Shown here in pieces: positions 24,444-32,854 of a DNA stretch of 61,805 nucleotides. The position numbers and the translations under genes are program-made. Position 1 is the first letter of the stretch. Each line of letters starts with the position of its first letter. Where the stretch lies: the NCBI RefSeq assembly GCF_016863655.1, contig NZ_BOPH01000151.1, positions 1 to 61,805 on the forward strand. Reading direction: 5' to 3'. The notes under the pieces were generated by a model, which was not told the origin of the DNA, made no database searches, and saw nothing but the letters and a program-made list of their open reading frames with translations. The stretch comes from Virgisporangium ochraceum (GTDB lineage Bacteria > Actinomycetota > Actinomycetes > Mycobacteriales > Micromonosporaceae).

Positions 24444-27206
24444 GTGGTTACCTCCCGGCCGGTGACGCTCGTCGGCCGCGGTGAGCTTCTGGCGCAGGCC
24501 GGCGCCGAGCTCGCCGCGGGCCGCAGCGTACTGCTGTGGGGTCCGGCGGGCATCGGTAAATCAACGGTCATAGATGCCTTAACGCCCGCGTCGGGCTCGT
24601 CGCCGGTAACCGGTTCCGGCCCGACGCTCGTCCTGCGGGCGGCGGCCGCCGAGGCCGAGGCCGACCTGCCCTACCTGGCGCTGGTCGACCTGTTCGACGG
24701 GGTCCTCGACGGTCCGACCCCGCCGCCGCTGCCGCCGCACCTGCGGGTCGCGCTCGACGGCGCGCTGCTGCGCAGCGCCGTGCCGGCCACCCCGCAGGAC
24801 CAGCTGGCCGTGCGGCTCGCCGTGCTGGAACTGCTGCGCGGGCTGGCCGCCGAGCGGCCCGTGCTCCTCGTGCTCGACGACACCCAGTGGATCGACGAGC
24901 CGAGCGCCGGCGTGCTGCGGTTCGTCGCGCGGCGGCTCGGGCCGGTGCCGGTCCAGGTGGTCGCCGCCGAACGGGTCGCGCAGGGTGACTCGCCGGCGCG
25001 GGCCGACCTGTGCCCGACGCCGTGCGTCGAGCTGGGCGTGCCGCCGCTCACCCAGGCCGACGTCTCCGACATCCTGCGGCACCGGTTCGGCGCCGGCGTG
25101 CCCCGGCACCGGCTCCAGCGGGTCTACACGGCCAGCGGGGGCAACCCGATGTTCGCCGTCGAGCTCGGACGCACGTTGCAGGAGCGCGGCGAGGTGTCGC
25201 CCACCGGTCCGCTGCCCGTGCCCGACCGGCTGCGCGCCCTGCTCGCCGAGCGGCTCTCGCGGCTGTCCACCGCCGGCCGGTCCCCGCTTCTCATCGCCGC
25301 GGCCGCCGCACGTCCGTCCCGTGATCTCATCGAACGAAGCGGCGCCGACCCCGACGGCCTGGCCGACGCGATCGAAGCGGGAGTGGTGACGGCCGCCCTC
25401 GACGGCGCGGTGCGGTTCACCCACCCGCTGCTGCGCGAGATGGTCTACGCCGACGCCCGCACCGAGGAGCTGCGGTGGGCGCACGGGCGGCTGGCGCAGG
25501 TCGTGGCCGACCCGGTCGAGCGGGCCCGGCACCTCGCCGCCGCCTCCTCGGCGCCCGACGAGGACCTCGCCCGCACGCTCACCGACGCGGCCGCCACCGC
25601 CAAGCTCCGCGGCGCCCCCGACGCGGCCGCCGACCTCGCCGCGATGGCCGCCGAACGCACCCCGCGCGAGACGCCCGACGTCGCCGCCGTGCGCCGCCTG
25701 CACGCGGCCCAGTACGCGTACCACGCCGGCGCGGAGGAGGAGGCCCACCGGTACGCGTCGGCCGCGCTGCGCGACGCCGCCGACCGGCGCACCCGGGTCA
25801 ACGCCCGGCTGCTGCTCATCGACCTCGTCGGCCAGGACCAGAGCGGCATCGGCCCGCTGCTCGACGCCGCCTACGGCGACGCGGTCGACGAGCCCGACCT
25901 GCTGGCGAACGTCCACCTCTACCGCGCGCAGAAGGCCTGGTACGACGCCGACCGCGAGTCGGCGATGTCCGAACTGAAGCGGGCCGCGGAGTCGGCCGAG
26001 CAGTGCGGCGACGCCGAGCGGCTCGTCGAGGTGGTGAGCTGGCAGGGCACGGTGCTCGGCGGGCCCGCCGGCGACGAGCTCGCGGTGCGGGCCGGCGACA
26101 TGGCCCACGACCTGCCGCTGTCGGAGGAGACCGTCGACGCCCGGCACATGGCGGCGCTGCGGCAGCTGTTCGCAGGCCAGGTCGCCGACGCCGAACGGCG
26201 CATCGACGCGCTGCGCGACGCCGTCGAACGCACCGGCACCGTGCGCGAGCTGATGCGGGTGCTGCTGTACGCGGCCAACATCCTGGCCCGGGCCGGCCGG
26301 TGCGCCGACGCGGTCGCCGCCGGCCACGCGTGCCTGCGGCTGTACCTCGACGTCGCGCCCACCCCCGGTCCCGCGCTCATCGCCGCCGCGACCGCCGAGA
26401 TGTACGGCGGCAGCGTCGCCGCCGCGGCCGACCTCGCCGAGCGGGCGCTCGCCGAGTCGCTGTCGGCCGGCGACGAGGACTGGCTGCGCGGCGCCTACGC
26501 GATCGGTGGCCAGGTGCACCAGATGCGCGGCGACTCGCAGGCCGCCGTCGACCTGATGCGCCAGTGCTACGACCTCGAGCAGCGGCTGTCGCGCACCGAC
26601 CCGTCGGTGCTCCTGTGGCACGCCGACTTCGTCGAGGCGCTGGTGGCCGCCGGTGCCCGCGACGAAGCCGCCGACGTGCTCGCCGACGTGCGCGCCCGCG
26701 CCCACCGCCTCGACCGCACCGTGGTGCTGCTCGGGCTCGACCGGGCCGAGGCGGTGCTGGTCGCCGCGACCAAGGAGGCCCGCGACGGGGTGACGTTCCT
26801 GCGCGGTGTCGTCGACGCCTGCACCGAGCACCCGTACCCGTTGGAGCTGGCCCGGGCGTGGCACACGCTCGGCGTCCTGGAGCGGCGCGCGCACCGGCGC
26901 GCGGCGGCCCGGGTGGCGCTGTCGGAGGCGGTGCGCCGCTACGAGGCGATCGGCGCCGCGCCGTGGCTGGAGATCGCCGAGGCCGAGCTGCTGCGGCTCG
27001 ACGGCGCGCGGGCGGCCGGCCTGTCCGACACCGAGCGGCGCATCGTCGAGCTGGTGCGGGCCGGATCGACGAACCGGGAGATCGCCCGCTCGCTGTTCCT
27101 GTCGATCAAGGCGGTCGAGGCGAACCTGACCCGGCTCTACCGGCGGCTCGGCGTACGCAACCGGGCCCAGCTCGCCCGCGTGCTCGACACCACCGCGAGC
27201 GACTGA
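24444..27206 (+). CDS. LuxR-family LAL regulator (AAA/NACHT-type ATPase with HTH)
   Basis: A 920-residue protein with an N-terminal ATPase (Walker A GPAGIGKST near residue 35, Walker B LLVLDDTQWID near 145), a long helical repeat region of TPR type (about 400-840), and a C-terminal LuxR helix-turn-helix starting LSDTERRIVELVRAGSTNREIA. This is the layout of large ATP-binding LuxR (MalT-like) regulators, which bind a ligand or protein and then activate promoters. GTG at 24444 begins just before the conserved VTLVGR; TTG at 24417 would add nine residues. The glycosylation cassette lies 72 bases downstream with its own promoter and could be a target. Confidence 0.88.
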   Translation: MVTSRPVTLVGRGELLAQAGAELAAGRSVLLWGPAGIGKSTVIDALTPASGSSPVTGSGPTLVLRAAAAEAEADLPYLALVDLFDGVLDGPTPPPLPPHLRVALDGALLRSAVPATPQDQLAVRLAVLELLRGLAAERPVLLVLDDTQWIDEPSAGVLRFVARRLGPVPVQVVAAERVAQGDSPARADLCPTPCVELGVPPLTQADVSDILRHRFGAGVPRHRLQRVYTASGGNPMFAVELGRTLQERGEVSPTGPLPVPDRLRALLAERLSRLSTAGRSPLLIAAAAARPSRDLIERSGADPDGLADAIEAGVVTAALDGAVRFTHPLLREMVYADARTEELRWAHGRLAQVVADPVERARHLAAASSAPDEDLARTLTDAAATAKLRGAPDAAADLAAMAAERTPRETPDVAAVRRLHAAQYAYHAGAEEEAHRYASAALRDAADRRTRVNARLLLIDLVGQDQSGIGPLLDAAYGDAVDEPDLLANVHLYRAQKAWYDADRESAMSELKRAAESAEQCGDAERLVEVVSWQGTVLGGPAGDELAVRAGDMAHDLPLSEETVDARHMAALRQLFAGQVADAERRIDALRDAVERTGTVRELMRVLLYAANILARAGRCADAVAAGHACLRLYLDVAPTPGPALIAAATAEMYGGSVAAAADLAERALAESLSAGDEDWLRGAYAIGGQVHQMRGDSQAAVDLMRQCYDLEQRLSRTDPSVLLWHADFVEALVAAGARDEAADVLADVRARAHRLDRTVVLLGLDRAEAVLVAATKEARDGVTFLRGVVDACTEHPYPLELARAWHTLGVLERRAHRRAAARVALSEAVRRYEAIGAAPWLEIAEAELLRLDGARAAGLSDTERRIVELVRAGSTNREIARSLFLSIKAVEANLTRLYRRLGVRNRAQLARVLDTTASD

Positions 27207-27231
27207 TTACGTGCGGGATTCACGTCGCCTG

Positions 27232-27237
27232 TATAGT
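27232..27237 (+). promoter_or_regulatory. -10 box (TATAGT) before the glycosylation cassette
   Basis: TATAGT, preceded by TG one base upstream (extended -10), lies in the 72-base gap after the LAL regulator. TTACGT sits 19 bases upstream as a weak -35. Transcription would start near 27244, giving a 35-base leader with GGGGAGG before the GTG at 27279. Confidence 0.6.
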
Positions 27238-27278
27238 CCCGCCATGCCACATCTGGCCATGGGGAGGTCGAGGCTGCC

Positions 27279-27671
27279 GTGACTTTCTCCCGGCCGCTCC
27301 GGGTGCGGCTGGTGGCAGCGGCTCTGATCGTTCTCTGCGCGGGCATGTTCCTGTACGGGGTGCGGCGCGGTGCGTACCAGGCGACCAGGGACGGTCTGCA
27401 GTACGTCAGCATCGGGAACTCCGACAACCGGGTGGTCATCCGGTACCGCGTCGACCAGATCCGCGAGGAGTTCGCTGACCGCATTCCGGCCGGTAGTCGC
27501 ATCCGCATCGTGGCGCCGTCGGAGTTCGGCACGTTCTGGCACATCTGGCTGAGCGAGTTCGCGACGATGAACAGCGTCCGCGTGGCCGAGCCAGCGGAGT
27601 TCACGGTCGCGGTGATCGAGGACGGTAGCGGGCCGCACGGGGTGCGGCTGGTCGTGGAGCGTGTGCCGTGA
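27279..27671 (+). CDS. Small single-pass membrane protein, unknown
   Basis: A 130-residue protein with one N-terminal transmembrane helix (about 8-27, LVAAALIVLCAGMFLYGV) and an outside domain of about 100 residues rich in predicted strands (DNRVVIRYRVDQI, SRIRIVAPSEFGTFWHIW, AEFTVAVIEDG). I do not recognise the family. GTG at 27279 is used with AGG sites just upstream. Its stop overlaps the next gene's GTG as GTGA, so it is translationally coupled to a GT-C transferase. An accessory role to that enzyme is likely, on context alone. Confidence 0.7.
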   Translation: MTFSRPLRVRLVAAALIVLCAGMFLYGVRRGAYQATRDGLQYVSIGNSDNRVVIRYRVDQIREEFADRIPAGSRIRIVAPSEFGTFWHIWLSEFATMNSVRVAEPAEFTVAVIEDGSGPHGVRLVVERVP

Positions 27672-29140
27672 CCGCCGTCCTCGTCGCGCTGGCCACGGTC
27701 GTGGTGATCGGGTGGCCGCTGGCGTTCGCGCTGACCGGCCGGGTGCTGCTCGGCACGCTGCTGGCGCCGCTCACCGCGGGGCTGGTCGCGGCGGTGTCGG
27801 CGGTGCTCATGATCGTGGTGGGCGGGCGGCTGGTGTTCTGGCTGGTGCCGCTTGCCCTGGCTTCGTTTGTCGTGGCTTTTGTGGTGCATCGCCGGCAGCT
27901 GGGTCCTTCGGCGCCGCACGCCGGTCCCGTCGACGTCGCGTTCTTCACCGTGCCGCTGCTGGCTCCCGCCATCGACGTGCTCCAGTCGCCGATCAGCTGG
28001 GACTCGCACGCGATCTACTGGACGCGCGCGGGCGCCTTCACCCAGGACTCCGCGTTCGTGCGGTACCACCTCGGCGACGTCGTCTACCGCTACTCGCACA
28101 CCGACTACCCGCCGCTGGTGCCCGCGTCGGTCGCCACCGGCTGGGCCACCGGGGGCGTCGACTTCTTCTCCGCCCAGTTCGTGACGACGGCCCTGACGCT
28201 CTCGGCGATCGTGATGCTCGCGTACGCGGTGCGCGTGGCCACCGCCGGCGGCCCGGTGTGGGCGTCGCGGGTCGCCGCGTCGGCGGTCGCGCTCGGCGTG
28301 TGGACCGGCGCACCGCTGGTGCTCGCCGCCGGGTACACCGACCACCTGTGGACGGCCGCCGCGGTCGCCGGTGGGCTGCTGCTCCTGCTGGGCTCCGGTC
28401 CGCGGGCGCTGCCCGTCCTGCTCCTCACGGTGGCCGCGCTGACCAAGAACGAAGGGCTCATCGCCGCCGGCATCGTCGCCGTCGTGGTGACCGCGCGCAC
28501 GTGGCGCGCGCCGCTGCGGGCCGCCCCGGTGTGGGTCCCGGTCGGTGCCGGGGTGCTCTGGAGCGTGGTCGGCCGCGTCTTCCACGCCGAGTCCGACCTG
28601 CTGGCGAACGGCGGCGGTGAGCGGATCGTCCAGGTGTTGACCGTCCACCCGACGATGCGCTTCCGGTTCGACCAGACGGTCGACGCGATGTGGTCGGCGG
28701 GCGGGAAGCTGGTCGCCGTCGCCGCGGTGGTGGCGGTCGTCGGCGCGCTTCTCCTGCGGCCGTACCGTACACGGATCGGGATCGGCGCCGACTGGCCGCT
28801 GTGGGCGGTGCTCGTGCTGTTCGGGGGAGCGCTGGTCTTCACGTACCTGATCTCGCCGCACCGGCTGACGTGGCACCTGCCGACCTCGATCGACCGGACG
28901 ATGGTCCCGTTGCTCGTGCTTGCGTCGGCGAGCGCGGCGTGCTGGGCCGTGACGGCGGTGGAGGCTTTCCTGCGGCCGTCACTGTCTCCGCCTCCTGCCA
29001 CCGTTACTGACGACGGCCCGGCTGTTCCTGACGACGGCCCGGCGGTTCCTGACGACGGCCCGGCGCGTTTCGAGGTGCCGCGGCAGCGGGAAAGCAGCGA
29101 GTCAACCGTCCCGACGACCCGCGGAGCGGAGCGCCCGTGA
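27668..29140 (+). CDS. Multi-pass membrane glycosyltransferase-like protein (GT-C / GT39-like)
   Basis: A 490-residue protein with about ten hydrophobic segments. The first large outside loop holds ISWDSHAIYWTRAGAF, an acidic-aromatic motif in the position where GT-C enzymes (protein mannosyltransferase, ArnT-like) carry the catalytic Asp. A later loop, ISPHRLTWHLPTSIDRTM, lies before the last helix. GT-C enzymes use polyprenyl-phosphate sugars, and the next gene makes that kind of donor. The C-terminal tail contains a tandem repeat of DDGPAVP (about 2.7 copies) and looks disordered. Both ends overlap neighbours by four bases. Family placement is by topology and motif position, so substrate is unknown. 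Confidence 0.72.
   Translation: MTAVLVALATVVVIGWPLAFALTGRVLLGTLLAPLTAGLVAAVSAVLMIVVGGRLVFWLVPLALASFVVAFVVHRRQLGPSAPHAGPVDVAFFTVPLLAPAIDVLQSPISWDSHAIYWTRAGAFTQDSAFVRYHLGDVVYRYSHTDYPPLVPASVATGWATGGVDFFSAQFVTTALTLSAIVMLAYAVRVATAGGPVWASRVAASAVALGVWTGAPLVLAAGYTDHLWTAAAVAGGLLLLLGSGPRALPVLLLTVAALTKNEGLIAAGIVAVVVTARTWRAPLRAAPVWVPVGAGVLWSVVGRVFHAESDLLANGGGERIVQVLTVHPTMRFRFDQTVDAMWSAGGKLVAVAAVVAVVGALLLRPYRTRIGIGADWPLWAVLVLFGGALVFTYLISPHRLTWHLPTSIDRTMVPLLVLASASAACWAVTAVEAFLRPSLSPPPATVTDDGPAVPDDGPAVPDDGPARFEVPRQRESSESTVPTTRGAERP
29008..29067 (+). repeat. 21-base tandem repeat inside the GT-C gene
   Basis: GACGACGGCCCGGCNGTTCCT occurs twice and most of a third time, coding for DDGPAVP units. The copies differ by only one or two bases, which points to recent expansion. 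It lies in the cytoplasmic or extracellular tail after the last transmembrane helix. Confidence 0.8.
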
Positions 29141-29856
29141 AGCTGTCGATCCTGATGCCGGTCTACAACGAGCAGGCCCGGGTGGCCGAGGCCCTCGACC
29201 GCGCGTTGCGCGTCGGGTACCCGTGCGAGATCGAGCTCGTGGTCGTCGACGACGGCAGCGGGGACGGCACCTGGGAGATCGTGTCCGCCGTCGACGACCC
29301 GCGGCTGCGGGCCGTGCGGCACGAGCGCAACCGGGGCAAGGGTGCCGCCATCGACACCGCGGTCGGCCACGCCACCGGCGACTACCTGGTGATCCTCGAC
29401 GCCGACCTCGAGTACGACCCGGCCGACATTCCCAAGCTGCTACGCCCCGTCCTCGACGGCGATGCCGAGGTCGTGTACGGCAACCGGGAGTTCGGTTCGC
29501 ACAGCTCGTTCTCGTTCTGGTACGTGATGGGCAACCGCGCCGTCACCACGGCCGCGAACATGCTGTTCAACTGCTACATCAGCGACCTCGAGACGTGCTT
29601 CAAGCTGATGCCGGTGGAGCGGTACCGGTCCTTGGCGGTGCGCTCGCGTGGGTTCGGCATGGAGGCCGAGGTCACCGGCAAGCTGCTGCGCCGCGGGGTG
29701 CGCCCGTACGAGGTGTCGATCAGCTACACGGCCCGCAGCCGCGAGGAGGGCAAGAAAATCACCTGGCGCGACGGGGTCGCCGCCCTGTGGATCCTGACCC
29801 GCGAACGCGCCCGCCGAGCTCCGGCGGCGATCCCGAAGCAACGGCAACCCGCGTAA
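29137..29856 (+). CDS. Family 2 glycosyltransferase (polyprenyl-phosphate mannose/glucose synthase-like)
   Basis: A 239-residue soluble GT2 enzyme. It has SILMPVYNE at the start, VVVDDGSGDGT (nucleotide binding), ILDADLEYDP (the DxD-type metal site) and ETCFKLMPVERYRS, followed by EVSISYTARSREEGKKITWRDG. The last block is typical of dolichol-phosphate-mannose-synthase-like proteins without C-terminal membrane helices. They transfer a sugar from a nucleotide donor to polyprenyl phosphate. The GTG at 29137 overlaps the upstream GT-C gene, so donor synthesis and use are coupled. It is the last gene of the cassette. Confidence 0.87.
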   Translation: MKLSILMPVYNEQARVAEALDRALRVGYPCEIELVVVDDGSGDGTWEIVSAVDDPRLRAVRHERNRGKGAAIDTAVGHATGDYLVILDADLEYDPADIPKLLRPVLDGDAEVVYGNREFGSHSSFSFWYVMGNRAVTTAANMLFNCYISDLETCFKLMPVERYRSLAVRSRGFGMEAEVTGKLLRRGVRPYEVSISYTARSREEGKKITWRDGVAALWILTRERARRAPAAIPKQRQPA

Positions 29857-29938
29857 CCCGCGCCCGCCCGCGTCCGCCCGCCCTGCGCGCCCGCGCAGGC
29901 CTGGCCGCGCCCGCCGCGTGCCGCCCGCGCCCGATCCG

Positions 29939-30020
29939 CGCGCCGATCTTGCAGTTGTGGCCCTCCCCAAACGCGGCCAAAGCGCCACGAAAGGGCGGCC
30001 ACAACTGCAAGATCGGCGCG
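29939..30020. repeat. Inverted repeat, GATCTTGCAGTTGTGGCC type (copy 3)
   Basis: Perfect 24-base arms (29939-29962 and 29997-30020) surround a 34-base interior. It sits between the convergent ends of the GT2 gene and the ABC permease. Both sides are simple GC-rich repeats: CGCCCG-type at 29857-29938 and GGGGCGG-type at 30040-30110. The same arm sequence returns at 58504-58578. Confidence 0.9.
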
Positions 30021-30115
30021 GCTGGGCGGCACGGGGCGCGGCGGGGCGGCGGGCGGCACGGGGCGGGGCGGGGCGAGCGCCGCGCGGGCGGGGCGCGGGC
30101 GGGGCGCCTGCCGGG

Positions 30116-30889
30116 TCAGGCGTCGCGGCGGCGGAGGGTCAGGTAGCCGCCGAGCAGGGACAGGGCGGTCCATGCCGCCAGGATCGCCAGGCCCGTCCAG
30201 GGGCCGAAGTCGCGCATGTAGTCGGGGTCGGTGGGGCGGCCGCCCAGGTGGAAGATCGTGGCGCCGGCCTGGTCGGGTAGGAACTGGAGCACCGTGCCGA
30301 CCTTCGGGGCGTTGCCCAGGCCCTGCGAGCCCAGGAACAGCACCGGCATCAGCACCCCCAGGGCGATCGCCGAGCTGCGGACCATCGTGGCGACCCCGAG
30401 CGCGAACAGGCACATCAGCGGCAGGTACAGGCATGCGCCGACGAACGCGGCCCGCATCCCGGGGGCGTCCAGGCCCGCGCCGTAGCTGCCCATGCCGCCC
30501 ATGCCGGCCCTCGACGCCAGGTAGGTCGCCGGAACGGCGGCCGCGGCGGAGAGGGCGGCGAGCAGGCCGGTCGCCAGGATCTTGGACGCGTAGAAGCGGC
30601 CCCGCCGCGGCATCGCCAGCAGCGACGCGCGGATCGTGCCGGACGGGTACTCGCCGCCGGCCGCGAATACGCCGAACACCACCAGCCCGAACTGGCCGAG
30701 CATGACGGCGTAGAAGGTGTAGAAGACCGGGTCGTACCAGTCGCGTTGGCGCTCGGTCCCCTCGCTCATGATGCCGTGCGCGGACAGGCCGAGCACATAG
30801 GCGAGACCGGCGCAGACCACCACCGCGAGCGCGAGCGTCACCGGCGTGGCGCGCAGCGACCGCAGCTTGATCAGCTCCGCGGCGATCAC
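30116..30889 (-). CDS. ABC-2 type transporter permease
   Basis: A 257-residue membrane protein with about six transmembrane helices. It opens with AAELIKLRSLRATPVTLALAVV, the ABC-2 permease start in which a Lys-Leu-Arg-Ser amphipathic helix precedes the first membrane helix, and has GGEYPSGTIRASLLAMPRRG, the conserved cytoplasmic loop of this class. GTG at 30889 overlaps the ATPase stop (GTGA), so the two are coupled. Such pairs export drugs, lipids or peptides; the substrate is unknown. A divergent two-component system next to it may control it. Confidence 0.88.
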   Translation of the reverse strand: MIAAELIKLRSLRATPVTLALAVVVCAGLAYVLGLSAHGIMSEGTERQRDWYDPVFYTFYAVMLGQFGLVVFGVFAAGGEYPSGTIRASLLAMPRRGRFYASKILATGLLAALSAAAAVPATYLASRAGMGGMGSYGAGLDAPGMRAAFVGACLYLPLMCLFALGVATMVRSSAIALGVLMPVLFLGSQGLGNAPKVGTVLQFLPDQAGATIFHLGGRPTDPDYMRDFGPWTGLAILAAWTALSLLGGYLTLRRRDA

Positions 30890-31581
30890 CGGGTCACCAA
30901 CCGCATGAACGCGTCCTCCAGCGACGGCGCGTCGCCGACCACCTCGTCGAGGGGCGCGTCGGCGAGCAGGCGTCCCCGCGCGATCACCACGAGGTGGTCG
31001 GCGGTGAGCGCCATCTCCGCCATGAGATGGCTCGACACCAGCACGGTCCGGCCCTCGGCGGCGAGGTCGCGCAGCAGTCCGCGGATCCACCGCACGCCCT
31101 CCGGGTCGAGCCCGTTGACCGGTTCGTCGAACAGCAGCACCGGAGGGTCGCCGAGGAGCGCGGCCGCGATGCCCAGCCGCTGCTTCATGCCGAGGGAGAA
31201 GCCGCGCACCCGCTTGCGGGCCACGCCGTCGAGCCCGACCAGCCCGAGGACCTCCGCGACCCGCGACCGCCCGATGCGGTTGCTGCGCGCCAGCCACCAC
31301 AGGTGGTGGTACGCGCTGCGTCCACCGTGTGCCGACCCCGCCTCGAGCAGCGCGCCCACCCGGCGCAGCGGCTCGGGCAGGTCGCGGTAGGCGTGGCCGT
31401 CGATCGTGGCGCGTCCGGCGGTGGCCCGGTCGAGGCCGAGCACGACCCGCATCGTCGTGGACTTGCCGGCGCCGTTCGGGCCGAGGAACCCGGTGACGCG
31501 GCCGGGCCGCACGGTGAACGTCAGGTCGTCGACCGCGGTGGTGCGGCCGAAGCGTTTGGTGACTCCGTCGACATCGATCAC
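30886..31581 (-). CDS. ABC transporter ATP-binding protein
   Basis: A 231-residue ATPase with Walker A GPNGAGKST, signature FSLGMKQR, Walker B VLLFDEP followed by NGLDP, and the H-loop SSHLM. It matches the short DrrA/CcmA-like exporters. GTG at 31581 (VIDVDGVTKRFG) fits the family start; a longer frame from 31719 adds 46 unrelated residues. TAGCGT at 31590-31595 (minus strand) lies eight bases before the GTG, so the message may be leaderless. It is divergent from a histidine kinase gene 100 bases away. Confidence 0.9.
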   Translation of the reverse strand: MIDVDGVTKRFGRTTAVDDLTFTVRPGRVTGFLGPNGAGKSTTMRVVLGLDRATAGRATIDGHAYRDLPEPLRRVGALLEAGSAHGGRSAYHHLWWLARSNRIGRSRVAEVLGLVGLDGVARKRVRGFSLGMKQRLGIAAALLGDPPVLLFDEPVNGLDPEGVRWIRGLLRDLAAEGRTVLVSSHLMAEMALTADHLVVIARGRLLADAPLDEVVGDAPSLEDAFMRLVTR

Positions 31582-31669
31582 GGTGGGCGACGCTAGGGCC
31601 CGGGATCCCCGTCGCGCCGCCGGCGAAAGTCGACGAAACCCGTAGACGAACGTCGGTGGACCCGCGGGG

Positions 31670-31675
31670 TAGCGT
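31670..31675 (+). promoter_or_regulatory. -10 box (TAGCGT) of a probably leaderless kinase gene
   Basis: TAGCGT ends six bases before ATG 31682, with no ribosome-binding site in the gap. An opposite-strand TAGCGT serves the divergent ABC gene, so the 100-base region carries two facing promoters of the same form. Confidence 0.5.
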
Positions 31676-31681
31676 GCGGTC

Positions 31682-32854
31682 ATGCCGTGGGTCCCCGCCG
31701 CCGTCGTGGTGGCCGACACGCTCGTGGTCGCCGGGGCGCGGTCGCCGGGCTGGTGGGCGACGGTGGCCTACGCGGTGGCGGTCGTCGGTGCGGTGCTGCT
31801 GCGGCGGCGGTTGGCGCCGGCGGCGTTCGTCGTGGCGGTCGGGCTCGCGCTGGTGTCGGGCGTCGGGGTCGTGCTGCTCGCGTGGTCGGCGTACGGCGCG
31901 GGTCGCGCGGTGGTCGGCCGGTCCGGCGGCGCGGTGGTGGTCGGCGCCGTCGTGGGCGGGCTGGTCGGTCAGGTCGCTCTTCAGCCGGCGGACGGACCCG
32001 TGGTGCGGACCGTCGTCAGCGCCGTCACCACGTACCTGGTGTTCGCGGTGCTGCCGCTGCTGGCCGGCCGCTACCTGGCGCAGCACGAGCGGCTGGTGCG
32101 GCACCTGCGGTGGAGCCGCGACCTGGTGGCCGACCGCGAGCGGCTCGACGAGCGGCTGCGCATCGCCCGCGCCATGCACGACTCGCTCGGTCACCGGTTG
32201 AGCCTGGTGTCGGTACAGGCGGCGGCGCTGGAGGTGGCCGACGACCTGCCCGACCGGCACCGGCAGGCGGTGGGTCAGCTGGCCGGTGCCGCCCGCGGCG
32301 CGCTCGACGAGCTGTACGACCTCGTCGGGACGCTGCGCGGGGCCGTACCGGGCTCCGCGGCACCCGGAATCGAGGCGGTCGACGGGCTGGTCGCGGGTCA
32401 GCGGGCGGCCGGGGTGCCGGTGACGCTGGTGTCGTCGGGGGTGCCGGGGCGGGTCGGTGCGCTGGCGGGGGAGGCGGCGTACCGGGTGGTCGAGGAGGGC
32501 CTCACCAACGCGGCGAAGCACGCGCCGGGCCGGCCGGTCACGGTCAGCCTGGCCTGGGAGCCCGACTCGGTGCTGGTGCGGGTCACCAACCCGGTCGACG
32601 GCGCCCGGTCCGCGGGCGGCCCCGGCGGGTTCGGGCTGGCCGGGCTCGACGAGCGGGTGCTGGCGGCCGACGGCATGCTCCGGCACGGCCGTACCGGGGA
32701 CGGGTTCTCGGTGCTGGCCATGCTCCCGACGGTCCCCCCGGATCTGGAACCGGCGCGGCCCGCGACCCGACGCACCGTGACCCTCGGCGGCGCGATCGCG
32801 GTGTCGATCCTCGTCGTGGTGCTGCTGGCGATGGTGACGGGCGTGCGCACGTGA
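31682..32854 (+). CDS. Sensor histidine kinase (HisKA_3 type) with an extra C-terminal membrane helix
   Basis: A 390-residue NarL-type kinase. The N-terminal sensor consists of about four or five transmembrane helices with almost no outside loops (to residue 135). The dimerisation/phospho-acceptor helix has His166 in ARAMHDSLGHRL, followed by an HATPase_c domain (VVEEGLTNAAKHA; GGFGLAGL). After the ATPase domain a further hydrophobic helix appears near the end (TLGGAIAVSILVVVLLAM), which is unusual for this class. The stop overlaps the response regulator start (GTGA). Intramembrane-sensing kinases divergent from ABC exporters often respond to cell-envelope drugs. Confidence 0.9.
   Translation: MPWVPAAVVVADTLVVAGARSPGWWATVAYAVAVVGAVLLRRRLAPAAFVVAVGLALVSGVGVVLLAWSAYGAGRAVVGRSGGAVVVGAVVGGLVGQVALQPADGPVVRTVVSAVTTYLVFAVLPLLAGRYLAQHERLVRHLRWSRDLVADRERLDERLRIARAMHDSLGHRLSLVSVQAAALEVADDLPDRHRQAVGQLAGAARGALDELYDLVGTLRGAVPGSAAPGIEAVDGLVAGQRAAGVPVTLVSSGVPGRVGALAGEAAYRVVEEGLTNAAKHAPGRPVTVSLAWEPDSVLVRVTNPVDGARSAGGPGGFGLAGLDERVLAADGMLRHGRTGDGFSVLAMLPTVPPDLEPARPATRRTVTLGGAIAVSILVVVLLAMVTGVRT

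Noticed and set aside
29939..30020. Ordinary intrinsic terminators
   Set aside because: No U-tract, very long interiors (33-34 bases) in two copies, and arm sequence conserved across distant loci, which simple terminators do not need.
31582..31719. Extended N-terminus of the ABC ATPase
   Set aside because: It overlaps the divergent kinase gene and adds residues unlike the ABC fold; GTG at 31581 gives the family start.
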